Assembly: GCA_002840715.1 (NCBI GenBank)
Contig: PHBW01000014.1
Location: 1-64,000 of the forward strand
Length of the DNA stretch: 64,000 bases
Origin: Chloroflexi bacterium HGW-Chloroflexi-4
Lineage (GTDB): Bacteria; Chloroflexota; Anaerolineae; Anaerolineales; Anaerolineaceae
Direction of reading: 5' to 3'
The notes under the pieces were generated by a model that was given only the letters and a program-made list of their open reading frames with translations, had not been told where the DNA came from and made no database searches. Below are positions 9,692 to 18,895 of the stretch, piece after piece. Every line of letters begins with the position of its first letter. Within the stretch, counting starts at the first letter, position 1. The translations under genes and the position numbers were made by a program.

Positions 9692-11533
9692 ATGGCAATT
9701 AATGATATTACAAAACAACTCTCTGACGTGATAAAGACAGAAAATGGTTATTCATACCGTGATTTGAACCATAATGGCAAACTGGATATTTACGAAGATC
9801 CACGGCAGCCAATAAATGCTAGGGTTGATGACTTGCTCAGTCAAATGACGCTTGAAGAAAAAGCCGGCATGATGTTCATGGATGGGTCAGTGATTGCCGA
9901 AGATGCCTCCATTGAAGAGAAACAGGGTAATTTTGAGTTTGGAAGTTTTGCTTCAACCATGATCAGCAAACAAAAAATGAACCACTTCAATCTCTGGAGC
10001 GTACCCGGAGTAAAAGTGGTGGCAGCCTGGCATAACAATCTACAAAAATTTGAAGAGCAAACCCGGCTGGGTATCCCAGTAACCATTTCCTCTGACCCGC
10101 GCAATCATTTCACGCGCAATATCTTCTCAATGGCAGCCAATGAATTTACCCAGTTTTGCGAAACCCTGGGTTTTGGCGCCCTGGATGATGTTGCCATGGT
10201 GGAGCAGTTTGCCGAGATCGCCCGCAAGGAATATCTGGCCGTGGGCATCAGGATCTCATTGCATCCGCAGATTGATTTGGCCACCGAACCCCGGTGGCCC
10301 CGGGTCAGCGGAACCTTTGGCGAAGATGCTCACGTGGCCGCCCGTTTAGTGAAAGCCTATATTAAAGGTTTTCAGGGTGCATTGCTTGGACCTCAAAGTG
10401 TGGCTTGCATGACCAAACACTTCCCCGGTGGCGGACCGCAAAAAGAAGGTCTCGATCCACATTTTGCAACTCAAAGAGGACAGGTTTATCCCGGCAAGAA
10501 CTTTGACTATCACTTGATCCCGTTTGAAGCGGCATTTGAAGCCGGGACGGCTTCGATCATGCCTTATTACGGCGTGCCTACCGATCAGACAGATGAGAAT
10601 GTGGCCATGTCGTTTAATAAGTACATCATCACCACATTACTGCGCAATAAGTATAAATTTGACGGCATCGTGTGCACAGACTGGGGGCTGATCAGTGACA
10701 CCCATATCGGCGATGTGATCTGGGAAGCACGCGCCTGGGGCGTGGAGCATTTGAGTGAATCAGAACGGGTGCTTAAAGCCATTGAGGCTGGTGTGGATCA
10801 ATTCGGCGGCGAGAAATGCCCTGAATATGTGGTTGAACTGGTTAATGCGGGTAAATTATCTGAAGCGCGGATTGACCAATCCATTCGGCGATTGCTTCTG
10901 CAAAAGTTCCAGTTGGGGTTATTTGATAACCCCTTCGTGGATGAGAGCCAGCTTTCGAGTGTTTTTGGTACTCCACTCTCAACCGCGGCCGGTTTGGGTT
11001 CACAAGAACGCGCCATGACACTTCTCAAGAATGATCAGCAAGTGTTGCCTTTGAAGGGAACACCAAAAATCCACGTGACGAACATCAGCCCTGAAGTTGC
11101 CACCCGATATGGCACAGTGGTCGATGACCCCGAGCAGGCTGATTTCGCTATTCTGCGTCTGGATACTCCTTGGGTGCCGTTGGACACAAAAAACCCGTTT
11201 CAGCAAGGATTCCACCACGGCGATCTGGATTTCAAAGGTAAGGTGAAAGAAGATATTTTGGAACTGTGTAATGCCGTTCCAACCATCATTGTGATTTATC
11301 TTGATCGGCCGGCGGTCTTCCCTGAGATCAATTCGGCTGCCAAAGCGGTGTTTGGTGAATATGGAGCATCGGATGAAGCAGTTCTAAATGTGATCTTTGG
11401 TAAAGCAAAACCGGAAGGCAAACTGCCATTTGAATTACCCAGTTCGATGGAAGCCGTACGTAATCAAAAAGAAGACCTGCCTCATGATTCCGTTAATCCT
11501 CTTTATGAATTTGGATTTGGTTTGAATTACTAA
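9692..11533 (+). CDS. GH3 glycosidase, two-domain form without Fn3
   Basis: 613 residues. The nucleophile is D330 in GIVCTDWGLISD; KHFPGGGPQKEG is the substrate-binding Lys-His segment. It ends LYEFGFGLNY, directly after the second domain, so it lacks the Fn3-like domain of the preceding GH3. Near the N-terminus DLNHNGKLDIYE fits an EF-hand-like calcium loop (acidic or polar residues at loop positions 1, 3, 5, 9 and 12). Start at ATG 9692, 24 bases after the previous gene. It is probably an exo-acting beta-glucosidase or glucan glucohydrolase; this is family-level knowledge only. Confidence 0.9.
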   Translation: MAINDITKQLSDVIKTENGYSYRDLNHNGKLDIYEDPRQPINARVDDLLSQMTLEEKAGMMFMDGSVIAEDASIEEKQGNFEFGSFASTMISKQKMNHFNLWSVPGVKVVAAWHNNLQKFEEQTRLGIPVTISSDPRNHFTRNIFSMAANEFTQFCETLGFGALDDVAMVEQFAEIARKEYLAVGIRISLHPQIDLATEPRWPRVSGTFGEDAHVAARLVKAYIKGFQGALLGPQSVACMTKHFPGGGPQKEGLDPHFATQRGQVYPGKNFDYHLIPFEAAFEAGTASIMPYYGVPTDQTDENVAMSFNKYIITTLLRNKYKFDGIVCTDWGLISDTHIGDVIWEARAWGVEHLSESERVLKAIEAGVDQFGGEKCPEYVVELVNAGKLSEARIDQSIRRLLLQKFQLGLFDNPFVDESQLSSVFGTPLSTAAGLGSQERAMTLLKNDQQVLPLKGTPKIHVTNISPEVATRYGTVVDDPEQADFAILRLDTPWVPLDTKNPFQQGFHHGDLDFKGKVKEDILELCNAVPTIIVIYLDRPAVFPEINSAAKAVFGEYGASDEAVLNVIFGKAKPEGKLPFELPSSMEAVRNQKEDLPHDSVNPLYEFGFGLNY

Positions 11534-11556
11534 AATAAAATTAAGAAATTAGATTT

Positions 11557-11632
11557 AATACCTCTTGGTCTTATTGGATGGCTTGTTGTTTGGCAAATTC
11601 GCTGAAGAACGGTAGACAGTCCGAGAGGTATT
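11557..11632 (+). other. Spaced inverted repeat before the alpha/beta hydrolase
   Basis: Arms 11557-11565 (aatacctct) and 11624-11632 (agaggtatt) are exact complements, 58 bases apart, ending 30 bases before the hydrolase start. They could close a structured 5' leader; the interior shows no strong further pairing. No riboswitch class is recognised. Confidence 0.3.
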
Positions 11633-11662
11633 TATTAAGCAATTACTCTAGGAGGAAGCACT

Positions 11663-12484
11663 ATGGATATCATTCAAGGTGATGTGATTGCCAATGGGGT
11701 CAAACTGCATTTTTATCGCACCGGCGGGAGCAAACCCCCAATTGTGCTTTTACATGGCGTCACTGATGATGGATTGTGTTGGCTGCGAACAGCCGAAGTT
11801 CTAGCGGAAGATTATGATGTGGTCATGGTTGACATGCGTGGTCACGGTAAATCCATGGCGCCGGAGGAGGGGTATACCCTCATTGTCATGGCAGGAGAGA
11901 TTGTTGCTTTGATCAAGGAACTTGGATTGCTAAAACCCATCATCATGGGGCATTCCATGGGGGCGATAACAACGTTGACTCTGGCGGGTTTATATCCTGA
12001 GGTGGCTAAAGCCATTGTATTGGAAGATCCCCCGCCTTTTTGGATAATCAAATCCACCGATAAAAGTGAACCTCCAAATCCCAATCCACTTGCTCAGTGG
12101 ATCAGTGCGAATAAGCGCAAAACGAAAGAGGATTTGCTGCATGAAGTTCGAGTTGGTAACCCTGGCTGGGATGAATCAGAAATTGAGCCCTGGGTGAACT
12201 CCAAACTGAGATACAGCCCCAAAATAGGAAGTATGGTTGCGATGGATGATCTGCCTGCCACGGATTTTGAGAATCTGGTTAAGAAAATAACTTGTCCCGC
12301 TTTGATGATCACTGCCGATCTCGTCAAAGGCGCCATCGTGGGTGAGAAAGAAGCCTCAGCCTTGAAGCAAGGTGTGCCCCAGCTTGAGGTAGTGCATATT
12401 ACTGGTGCAGGGCATAACATCCGACGGGACCAGTTTGAGCCTTATATGAAAGCTGTGCAGACCTTTTTGACCAATAACGCCTAG
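11663..12484 (+). CDS. Alpha/beta-fold hydrolase
   Basis: 273 residues with a clear alpha/beta hydrolase fold: oxyanion-side LLHGVTDDG, nucleophile elbow GHSMG with S98, and catalytic His about 251 in GAGHNIRRDQF. The acid residue is probably the Asp in ALMITADL. AGGAGG precedes ATG 11663. It is the last gene of the GH2-GH3-GH3 run, so an esterase removing acetyl groups from mannan oligosaccharides would fit, but sequence alone does not show the substrate. Its stop codon overlaps the stop of the convergent PPOX gene. Confidence 0.85.
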   Translation: MDIIQGDVIANGVKLHFYRTGGSKPPIVLLHGVTDDGLCWLRTAEVLAEDYDVVMVDMRGHGKSMAPEEGYTLIVMAGEIVALIKELGLLKPIIMGHSMGAITTLTLAGLYPEVAKAIVLEDPPPFWIIKSTDKSEPPNPNPLAQWISANKRKTKEDLLHEVRVGNPGWDESEIEPWVNSKLRYSPKIGSMVAMDDLPATDFENLVKKITCPALMITADLVKGAIVGEKEASALKQGVPQLEVVHITGAGHNIRRDQFEPYMKAVQTFLTNNA

Positions 12485-12918
12485 AAGTATAGGCTAATAA
12501 CTTTAGCAGGGATGAGTTTGATCAATAAGTTGTGTGGGTCTTCAATCCAGCTTTGTGGTTCCGCGGCTAATATGCCATCAGAGCCAAGATAGCGAGTGTA
12601 GATCCACACAAATTGGTCATGCAAAAAGGAGCGCGGTTCTCGAATCAATTCGACAACGCCTTCAAAGATAACGCCTTTGTTTTCACCATTGTCTTTTGCT
12701 TCGTCAATCACCACCGATATTTTGGGGTTCTTTTCAAGTTCGATCACTTTGCGTGTATTTGAATAGGAGCTGATCCAGAGCGTTTCTCCATCCCAACCGA
12801 ACCAGACGGGCACAACATGGGGCTGGCCGTTCATGTCTGCGGTGGCCATCCTGGCAATCAGCGGCTGCTGCAGAAAATCATTGATATCCTTAAGTTTCTC
12901 TTTTGGTAATGGGTTCAT
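12481..12918 (-). CDS. Pyridoxamine 5'-phosphate oxidase (PPOX) family protein
   Basis: 145-residue split beta-barrel flavin/F420-binding-type protein. The segment ARMATADMNGQPHVVPVWFGWDGETLWISS is the family's typical first two strands, and KVIELEKNPKISVVID the next. A second ATG lies two codons upstream (12924), but the AGGA ribosome binding site is correctly spaced only for 12918. Function within the family (heme, flavin, F420 or pyridoxal binding) cannot be decided. It shares the palindromic ctag with the convergent hydrolase gene: both stop codons lie in 12481-12484. Confidence 0.82.
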   Translation of the reverse strand: MNPLPKEKLKDINDFLQQPLIARMATADMNGQPHVVPVWFGWDGETLWISSYSNTRKVIELEKNPKISVVIDEAKDNGENKGVIFEGVVELIREPRSFLHDQFVWIYTRYLGSDGILAAEPQSWIEDPHNLLIKLIPAKVISLYF

Positions 12919-12993
12919 TTGCATTCCTCATTTGTCGACAGAGGTGGAATTATTATACAAATAAAGGGTTTACGATACCTAACTACAAAAGGA

Positions 12994-13015
12994 AACGCCC
13001 CGGTTCCGGGGCGTT
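12994..13015 (-). terminator. Terminator after xylulokinase gene
   Basis: Perfect 10-bp GC-rich stem with a 2-nt loop (aacgccccgg with ccggggcgtt). Read on the minus strand it follows the xylB stop and is followed by a pyrimidine-rich ttccttttg, so it should end the xylose operon. Confidence 0.8.
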
Positions 13016-13039
13016 GGATTATTTTCCACTCAGAACCGA

Positions 13040-14539
13040 TCAGTTTAATTTAGCCAAAGCTGCAAACTTGTTTTTCAAAACCGGATACAAATCCCGGTAG
13101 ATGGCATATACCTTGTTGTAGATTTCGACCTGTTTGAGGTCTGGAGAAGTGCTGCCAGTAATCTTGATGCAGGTATTACATGCTGTGGGCACGTCCTTCC
13201 ATGTTCCTCCTGCAACCCCGGCCAGTAAGGCAGCGCCGTAAGCACCGCCTTCTGCGGAATTTACTGTAACCAGTTCCACATCCAGCACCGAGGAGAGGAT
13301 CTGTCGCCAAAGCGCACTTTTTGTACCGCCGCCTGAGGCGCGCACCTGAGTGATCTTGCCCAGACCTGCGTTCTTGATGAGCATAAAACTATCTTTCAAT
13401 CCAAAAGCAACACCTTCCAACACAGCTCTGGTCAGGTGCGCCTGGTTATGGCGCAGGGTTAGGCCAATAAACGCGCCTCTGGCGAGCGGATCTGGGTAGG
13501 GTGTGCGTTCTCCAGTAAGATAAGGCAGAAAAACAAGCCCTTCACTGCCGGCAGGGATGGATTCCGCGTCTTTCAACAGCGTATCGAAATCCATGTTCGG
13601 GGCGAGGGTGTCGCGATACCACTGCAAGCTGCCGGCGGCAGAAAGCATGACCCCCATGAAGTGCCACATGCCAGGTACAGCGTGGCAAAAAGCGTGCAAA
13701 CGGCCGGCAGGTTCAATGTAAGCAGCAGGCGTCGTGGCAAAAACTACCCCGCTGGTACCCAGAGTGAGAGAAACTACACCGGGTTCCACGGCGCCCATAC
13801 CCACTGCACCGGCGGCTTGATCGCCGCCACCTGCGACCACAGGCGTGCCTTCCTTCAGTCCGGTTAAGGCTGCAGCCTCACGACTGATTACGCCTGTGAT
13901 CTCGGTGCCTTCATAAGTGCGCGGCATCCATGCTTTTGGAATTTCAAGTGATGAAAGTACCTCGGGTGACCAATCGCGGGCATGCAGATCAAAGAGCACA
14001 GTCCCAGCGCCGTCAGCTTTATCCATCGCATAATCGCTGGTCAGTTTATAGCGGATATAATCCTTTGGAAGTAAAACGTGTTTTGCTTTGGCAAAGACTT
14101 CAGGCTCGTTCTCTTTGACCCATAAGATCTTTGGGGCTGTAAACCCGGTTAGGGCTACGTTGCCGGTGATCTGGATGAATGCTTCTTTGCCTATTTTTTC
14201 GTGAATTCTGTCACACTGTGTCTGAGTGCGTTGATCATTCCATAAAATGGCTGGGCGCAACACTTTGCCATCTTCATCCATGAGTACCAGACCGTGCATC
14301 TGGCCGGTCAAGCCAATGGCGCCGATCTGTTCAGCACGAATCTTGGCAATTTCGAGGGCTGACTTAATGCTGGTTGAAACTGCCTGCCACCAATCCTGCG
14401 GGTCTTGTTCTGACCACTGCGGATGAGGGGTCTGAAGTGTGTGCGGCGCCGATGCAACAGCCACGACCTTACCCATTTCATCAATGAGTAAGGCCTTGCT
14501 GGAGGTTGTTGATGTGTCTATGCCCAGAAAAAATGCCAT
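13040..14539 (-). CDS. xylB: Xylulokinase
   Basis: 499 residues, FGGY carbohydrate kinase. It phosphorylates D-xylulose to D-xylulose 5-phosphate. Seen: the phosphate-1 motif near the N-terminus (FLGIDTSTTSSKALL), GLTGQMHGLVLMD, which is typical of xylulokinase, the catalytic-Asp region VVAGGGDQAAGAVG, the long FGGY signature region around YLTGERTPYPDP, and RASGGGTKSALWRQ. Start ATG 14539 has a GGAG site. It lies 21 bases after xylA in the same operon, which strongly supports the call. Confidence 0.96.
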   Translation of the reverse strand: MAFFLGIDTSTTSSKALLIDEMGKVVAVASAPHTLQTPHPQWSEQDPQDWWQAVSTSIKSALEIAKIRAEQIGAIGLTGQMHGLVLMDEDGKVLRPAILWNDQRTQTQCDRIHEKIGKEAFIQITGNVALTGFTAPKILWVKENEPEVFAKAKHVLLPKDYIRYKLTSDYAMDKADGAGTVLFDLHARDWSPEVLSSLEIPKAWMPRTYEGTEITGVISREAAALTGLKEGTPVVAGGGDQAAGAVGMGAVEPGVVSLTLGTSGVVFATTPAAYIEPAGRLHAFCHAVPGMWHFMGVMLSAAGSLQWYRDTLAPNMDFDTLLKDAESIPAGSEGLVFLPYLTGERTPYPDPLARGAFIGLTLRHNQAHLTRAVLEGVAFGLKDSFMLIKNAGLGKITQVRASGGGTKSALWRQILSSVLDVELVTVNSAEGGAYGAALLAGVAGGTWKDVPTACNTCIKITGSTSPDLKQVEIYNKVYAIYRDLYPVLKNKFAALAKLN

Positions 14540-14560
14540 TGATTTGCTCCAAAAAAGTGA

Positions 14561-15727
14561 TTATCGAACGCCAAGCAAAACTTCAACCGTCAATTGATCC
14601 AAACGTTCATAATCCAACCCGCGAGAGGCAATCGCCGGACGGTCAAAGGTTTGTTGTTTGAGAGCGTTGGCTTTATCTGCGCTATATTTGCCGGTAAATT
14701 TGCTCATGGAACCATCATCTGCATTTACTTCAGCCAAAATGCCCTGAATTTCTTTGTCGGCATTCCATCTTGCAGCTTTTTCTTTCAAAATAAGGTATGT
14801 GCGCATACATCCGCGGGCGAAGTGCTTGACGCCTTCATAATCTTCGGTGCGATAAGCATGTGCATCAAAGTGGCGACTGCCGTCATACTTGTAATCTTCG
14901 AGCAGTTTAACCAGGAAAAAGGCAGCTTTTTGATTGACCATACCGAAGCGGAAATCTTGGTCATAGCGGCCAAAGGATTGATCGTTGAGGTCAATGTGGA
15001 AGAGCTTGTTAGCATCCAATGCCTGGCCGACGCTGTGCGCAAAGTTTAATCCAGCCATGTGTTCGTGGGCTACTTCGGGGTTGACACCAACCATCTCGGG
15101 ATGATCGAGTGTGGCGATAAAGCCCAGCATATGACCGGTTGTGGCGTTGTACATATCGCCGCGTGGTTCGTTGGGTTTGGCTTCGAGTGCGAATTTCAGA
15201 TCATATTTTTGATCTTTGACATAATCGCAGAGGTAATTTATGGCTTCACGCATGCGTTTTGTTGAAGTCACGGGGTCTTTGGATGCATCTGTTTCGGTGC
15301 CTTCACGTCCGCCCCAGAAAACGTACACTTTGGCGCCAAGCTCAACACCCAGGTCAATGTTGACCATCACTTTTTGCAGAGCATAGGCCCGCACTTTGGG
15401 GTCATTGGAGGTAAATGCGCCATCTTTGAAGATGGGGTCTCCAAATAAGTTGGTTGTGGCCATGGGAACAACCAGACCCGTATCCGACAGGGCTTTTTTA
15501 AAATCTTTGATGATGGTAGCTCGTTCGGTAGGGGTTGAATTGATAGGAATCAGGTCATCATCATGAAAATTGACTCCATATGCACCAACTTCAGCCAAAA
15601 GATGGACTAGCTCAACGGGAGATTTCTTGGCGCGTGTAGGTTCACCAAATGGGTCGCGTCCGGTGCTGCCGACGGTCCATAGGCCGAAGGTAAATTTGTG
15701 TTCAGGTTTTGGAAGATATTCAGTCAC
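14561..15727 (-). CDS. xylA: Xylose isomerase (class I, short form)
   Basis: 388 residues, the length of the actinobacterial/Thermus-type enzyme. It interconverts D-xylose and D-xylulose using two divalent metals. Active-site segments: [10 protein letters not shown] (catalytic His), [13 protein letters not shown] (metal Glu), [13 protein letters not shown] (Glu/His), [19 protein letters not shown] (metal Asp residues and the final Asp pair) and HFDAH. The start is a GTG at 15727 with AAGGAG upstream; the protein begins [17 protein letters not shown], as in the family. It lies between the GH3 and xylB genes. Confidence 0.97.
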   Translation of the reverse strand: MTEYLPKPEHKFTFGLWTVGSTGRDPFGEPTRAKKSPVELVHLLAEVGAYGVNFHDDDLIPINSTPTERATIIKDFKKALSDTGLVVPMATTNLFGDPIFKDGAFTSNDPKVRAYALQKVMVNIDLGVELGAKVYVFWGGREGTETDASKDPVTSTKRMREAINYLCDYVKDQKYDLKFALEAKPNEPRGDMYNATTGHMLGFIATLDHPEMVGVNPEVAHEHMAGLNFAHSVGQALDANKLFHIDLNDQSFGRYDQDFRFGMVNQKAAFFLVKLLEDYKYDGSRHFDAHAYRTEDYEGVKHFARGCMRTYLILKEKAARWNADKEIQGILAEVNADDGSMSKFTGKYSADKANALKQQTFDRPAIASRGLDYERLDQLTVEVLLGVR

Positions 15728-15748
15728 AACGAACTCCTTAGTCTATAT

Positions 15749-17893
15749 TTATTTTACAGTAAATGTTTTAATCAATGGTTTGGGTGCACCCAGGGCTTGT
15801 CCGCGCGGACTGGGTGAGCAGCCGCCCACCTCCAGCCGAAAATCGCCAGGTTCAAGTGTAAGTTTACCTTCATCATTGAAGAAAGACATCATTTCGGGGG
15901 TTAACTTGAAATCAATGGTGCGGCTGGTTCCGGGTTGTAGTTCAAACCGTTCAAAACCAACCAGGTGCTGCAGTGGAACAATGGTGGAGGCTTGCAAGTC
16001 GCTCAAATAGATCTGGGCAACTTCAGCGGCGGTTTGAGTGCCGGTATTTCTGACAGTAAAGTGGATGGTAAGTGATTCTCCTGATTGGATTGTGTCACTT
16101 TCCATTCTTAGGTCTGAGTACTCAAAGGTGGTGTAGCTTAAGCCGAAGCCGAAGGGGAAGAGGGGTTCCTTGGTCATGTAGCGGTACGTGCGGCCGGTCA
16201 TGCTGTAGTCATCAAAAGCAGGAAGCTGGTCAAGAGATTTAGGGAATGTCAGCGGCAGTTTGCCTGAAGGTGCAACATCGCCAAAGAGTACATCGGCAAC
16301 TGCTTTTCCACCTTCCATGCCGGGATACCAAACAAATACGATCGCATCGACGATGTCTTCAACTTCACCCAGGGCAATAGGGCTGCCGCCGGTGAGCACC
16401 AGCACAATTTTGGCGCCGGCGATTGAAAGTTCTTTTATGTAATTGACCTGGCTGGCTGGCAGTGAAATGCTGTCACGGTCGCCGTTCTGGGGTGAGAGCA
16501 GTGATTCACCTTCTTCGCCTTCAATGAAAGAGGAAGAACCACCGCACACAATGGCAAAATCAGCAGATTGGGCCATGCCGGGCGCCCATGTTTCTTTCAC
16601 TTCTCTTGCGTGTTTCAGCAAAGCGCCAGAATGATATTCCATGCCCATGCCTTCGGGCAGGCGGCCGGTAATGCCTTCAAGAAGGGTGGTCATTTGATTA
16701 TTAAAACCGTAGTAGTTGCCCAACAAGACTTCGAGGCTTGTTGCTGTCGGGCCGGTGACGAAAATCTTCTTGGTGGAAGGTTTTATAGGAAGGATGTTGT
16801 TTTTATTTTTTAACAAAACAACCGTTTCAGTTGCAGTTTTATAAGCCAGTTTGCGGTGCTTGTCACACGCTACCACATCGGTGGAGATTGAAGCATAAGG
16901 TACCGAATCTTGTGGATCGAACATACCCAATTTCATACGGGTGAGCATGGTGCGTTCGAGAGATTGATCCACTTCAGCTTCAGATAAAATGCCGCGTTGG
17001 ATGGCTTCGGGAATTTGATCGTAAACATGGTCGCAACCCAGGTCGCAGCCGGCTTTGATGGCCATCGCTGCTGATTCAGCTTCATCTTTGGTGACTTTAT
17101 GATTGAGATGAAAATCAGATAATGCCAGACAATCTGAAACAAAATGGCCTTTGAATTTCCAGTCGCCACGTAGAATTTTGTTGATCAGCAGATCACTGGC
17201 GCAGCAAACTTCATCCAGAGTGCGGTTGTAGGCGCCCATCACGGATTCAACGTTGGCTTCTGTGACGAGTTTCTTAAAGGCTGGCAGGTAGGTGTCATAA
17301 AGTTCGCGTTTGGTAACCACCGCATTAAAGACGTGACGGTCTTTTTCTGGACCAGAGTGAACGGCATAATGTTTGGCGCAGGCAGCCAGTTTGAGATATT
17401 TTTGATCCTCACCCTGCAGCCCTTTGACGAATTCTGTGGCCATTTCACCCGTTAGAAATGGATCTTCTCCCCATGTCTCCTGACCACGGCCCCAACGGGG
17501 ATCGCGGAAGATATTCACGTTGGGTGACCAGACCGTTAAGCCTTGATATTGCCCGGTATAGCCATTTCGGCGAAGTGCGGCATGATACTTGGCGCGGCCT
17601 TCGTCGCTGATCGCAGTGGCTACCTGGTGAATCAATTCTTTATCCCAAGTGGAAGCCATGCCGATGGCCTGTGGAAAAACTGTGGCGCGTCCGTTGCGGG
17701 CCATACCGTGCAGTGCTTCGCTCCAATAGTTGTAACTTGGGATGTTCAAACGCGGAATACCGTGGGCAGGATGGTTCATAAGCCCAATCTTTTCGTCAAG
17801 CGTTAATCGACTCACCAGGTCTTTTGCCCGTTCTGAAAACGGGAGGTTGGTGTTCAGGTACGCAGGATTAGCCGTGTGCTCACTTTCACTCAT
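15749..17893 (-). CDS. GH3 beta-xylosidase-type enzyme
   Basis: 714 residues. AKHYAVHSGPE and the nucleophile D254 in FVSDCLALSDF are the forms seen in GH3 beta-xylosidases; the C-terminal Fn3-like domain starts near FPFGFGLSYTTFEY. No signal peptide. It sits directly upstream of xylA and xylB (21-base gap) and downstream of the sugar ABC permeases, so its role is probably to split imported xylo-oligosaccharides into xylose. AAGGAG precedes the ATG. Some members also cleave beta-glucosides or arabinofuranosides; the operon favours xylosidase. Confidence 0.93.
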   Translation of the reverse strand: MSESEHTANPAYLNTNLPFSERAKDLVSRLTLDEKIGLMNHPAHGIPRLNIPSYNYWSEALHGMARNGRATVFPQAIGMASTWDKELIHQVATAISDEGRAKYHAALRRNGYTGQYQGLTVWSPNVNIFRDPRWGRGQETWGEDPFLTGEMATEFVKGLQGEDQKYLKLAACAKHYAVHSGPEKDRHVFNAVVTKRELYDTYLPAFKKLVTEANVESVMGAYNRTLDEVCCASDLLINKILRGDWKFKGHFVSDCLALSDFHLNHKVTKDEAESAAMAIKAGCDLGCDHVYDQIPEAIQRGILSEAEVDQSLERTMLTRMKLGMFDPQDSVPYASISTDVVACDKHRKLAYKTATETVVLLKNKNNILPIKPSTKKIFVTGPTATSLEVLLGNYYGFNNQMTTLLEGITGRLPEGMGMEYHSGALLKHAREVKETWAPGMAQSADFAIVCGGSSSFIEGEEGESLLSPQNGDRDSISLPASQVNYIKELSIAGAKIVLVLTGGSPIALGEVEDIVDAIVFVWYPGMEGGKAVADVLFGDVAPSGKLPLTFPKSLDQLPAFDDYSMTGRTYRYMTKEPLFPFGFGLSYTTFEYSDLRMESDTIQSGESLTIHFTVRNTGTQTAAEVAQIYLSDLQASTIVPLQHLVGFERFELQPGTSRTIDFKLTPEMMSFFNDEGKLTLEPGDFRLEVGGCSPSPRGQALGAPKPLIKTFTVK

Positions 17894-18011
17894 AAGGTAC
17901 TCCTTAGTAATAATTTCAAAACCATTAGTGCTATTTTCCGTTGATCTCTATGAGTACCTTGCAGTACTTCGAGCATTTCTGGTACTAACACCATGTGAAT
18001 TTTTAGAATAA

Positions 18012-18881
18012 TTAACCCTTTACTGCACCTGCGGTCAGACCAGCGACAATTTGTTTCTCAGCAAAGAAATAGAAGATGATGGTTGGTATGGAAGATAAGG
18101 CGACAAAAGCAGAAATGATCGCCAGATCTTGTGAATATTGTCCCTGAAACTGCATCGTACCAAGCGGCAAGGTCCAAAGTTTGTCGCTGTTTAAGACAAC
18201 GAGGGGCACAAGTAGATCGTTCCAACTGGCAATCATAATTAAAGCTGCAATGGCTGCCAAAGAAGGTTTTACAAGCGGAAGCAGGATGCGCCAGAAGAAA
18301 TCAAAGTTAGTACAGCCGTCAATATAGGCGGCGTCTTGTAGTTCTTTGGGAACAGCAGTGAAGAATCCGCGCAAGATCATGATATTGCCGGATAGTTGGA
18401 AGGCAGTTTGAACAAGAATGACGCCCATTAGGCTGTCAATCATATTAATTCCATATTGTTCCAATTGACGTAAAACAAAATAGACAGGCAAGATGGCTAC
18501 ATTGATGGGGAACATCAACCCAACAGTAAACAGATTGAAGATCCAATTTTTACCTCGAAACTCGAGACGGGCAAAAACAAAAGATACCAGGGCACAAAGA
18601 AATACAGTTAGTGCTGTTGTTGAGACCATGACGATTAGACTGTTCTTCATCATGCCCCAAAAACTGGGCGTGGAAAGAATGTTGACGATATTGGTCCAAT
18701 CGGGAGGATTGGGAATGGAATAGGGGTGGGAATACATCTGGCCTGTGGTTTTTACGCTGCCAAAAAGCAAGATCACAATCGGAATGAAGATTAATATTGT
18801 TGTGATCCCAAGCAGAATATACTGAAAAACTCTTGGTACGGCTTTTCTCATCCAACGTGGTGTAGGGATAATTCTTTGCAT
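18012..18881 (-). CDS. Carbohydrate ABC transporter permease, MalG/AraQ type
   Basis: 289 residues with six predicted transmembrane helices. The EAA loop reads ELQDAAYIDGCTNFDFFWRI and contacts the ATPase. The C-terminus ends KQIVAGLTAGAVKG, typical of this subfamily. It starts 14 bases after the MalF-type partner. No ATPase gene accompanies the operon, so a shared MsmX/UgpC-type ATPase encoded elsewhere is expected, as is common for CUT1 systems. Confidence 0.94.
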   Translation of the reverse strand: MQRIIPTPRWMRKAVPRVFQYILLGITTILIFIPIVILLFGSVKTTGQMYSHPYSIPNPPDWTNIVNILSTPSFWGMMKNSLIVMVSTTALTVFLCALVSFVFARLEFRGKNWIFNLFTVGLMFPINVAILPVYFVLRQLEQYGINMIDSLMGVILVQTAFQLSGNIMILRGFFTAVPKELQDAAYIDGCTNFDFFWRILLPLVKPSLAAIAALIMIASWNDLLVPLVVLNSDKLWTLPLGTMQFQGQYSQDLAIISAFVALSSIPTIIFYFFAEKQIVAGLTAGAVKG

Positions 18882-18895
18882 GTTGAATAACCTTT

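Noticed and set aside
13040-15727. Xylose genes as part of a pentose plasmid or mobile island
   Set aside because: No transposase, integrase, flanking repeat or tRNA is seen; the genes sit in a regular operon.
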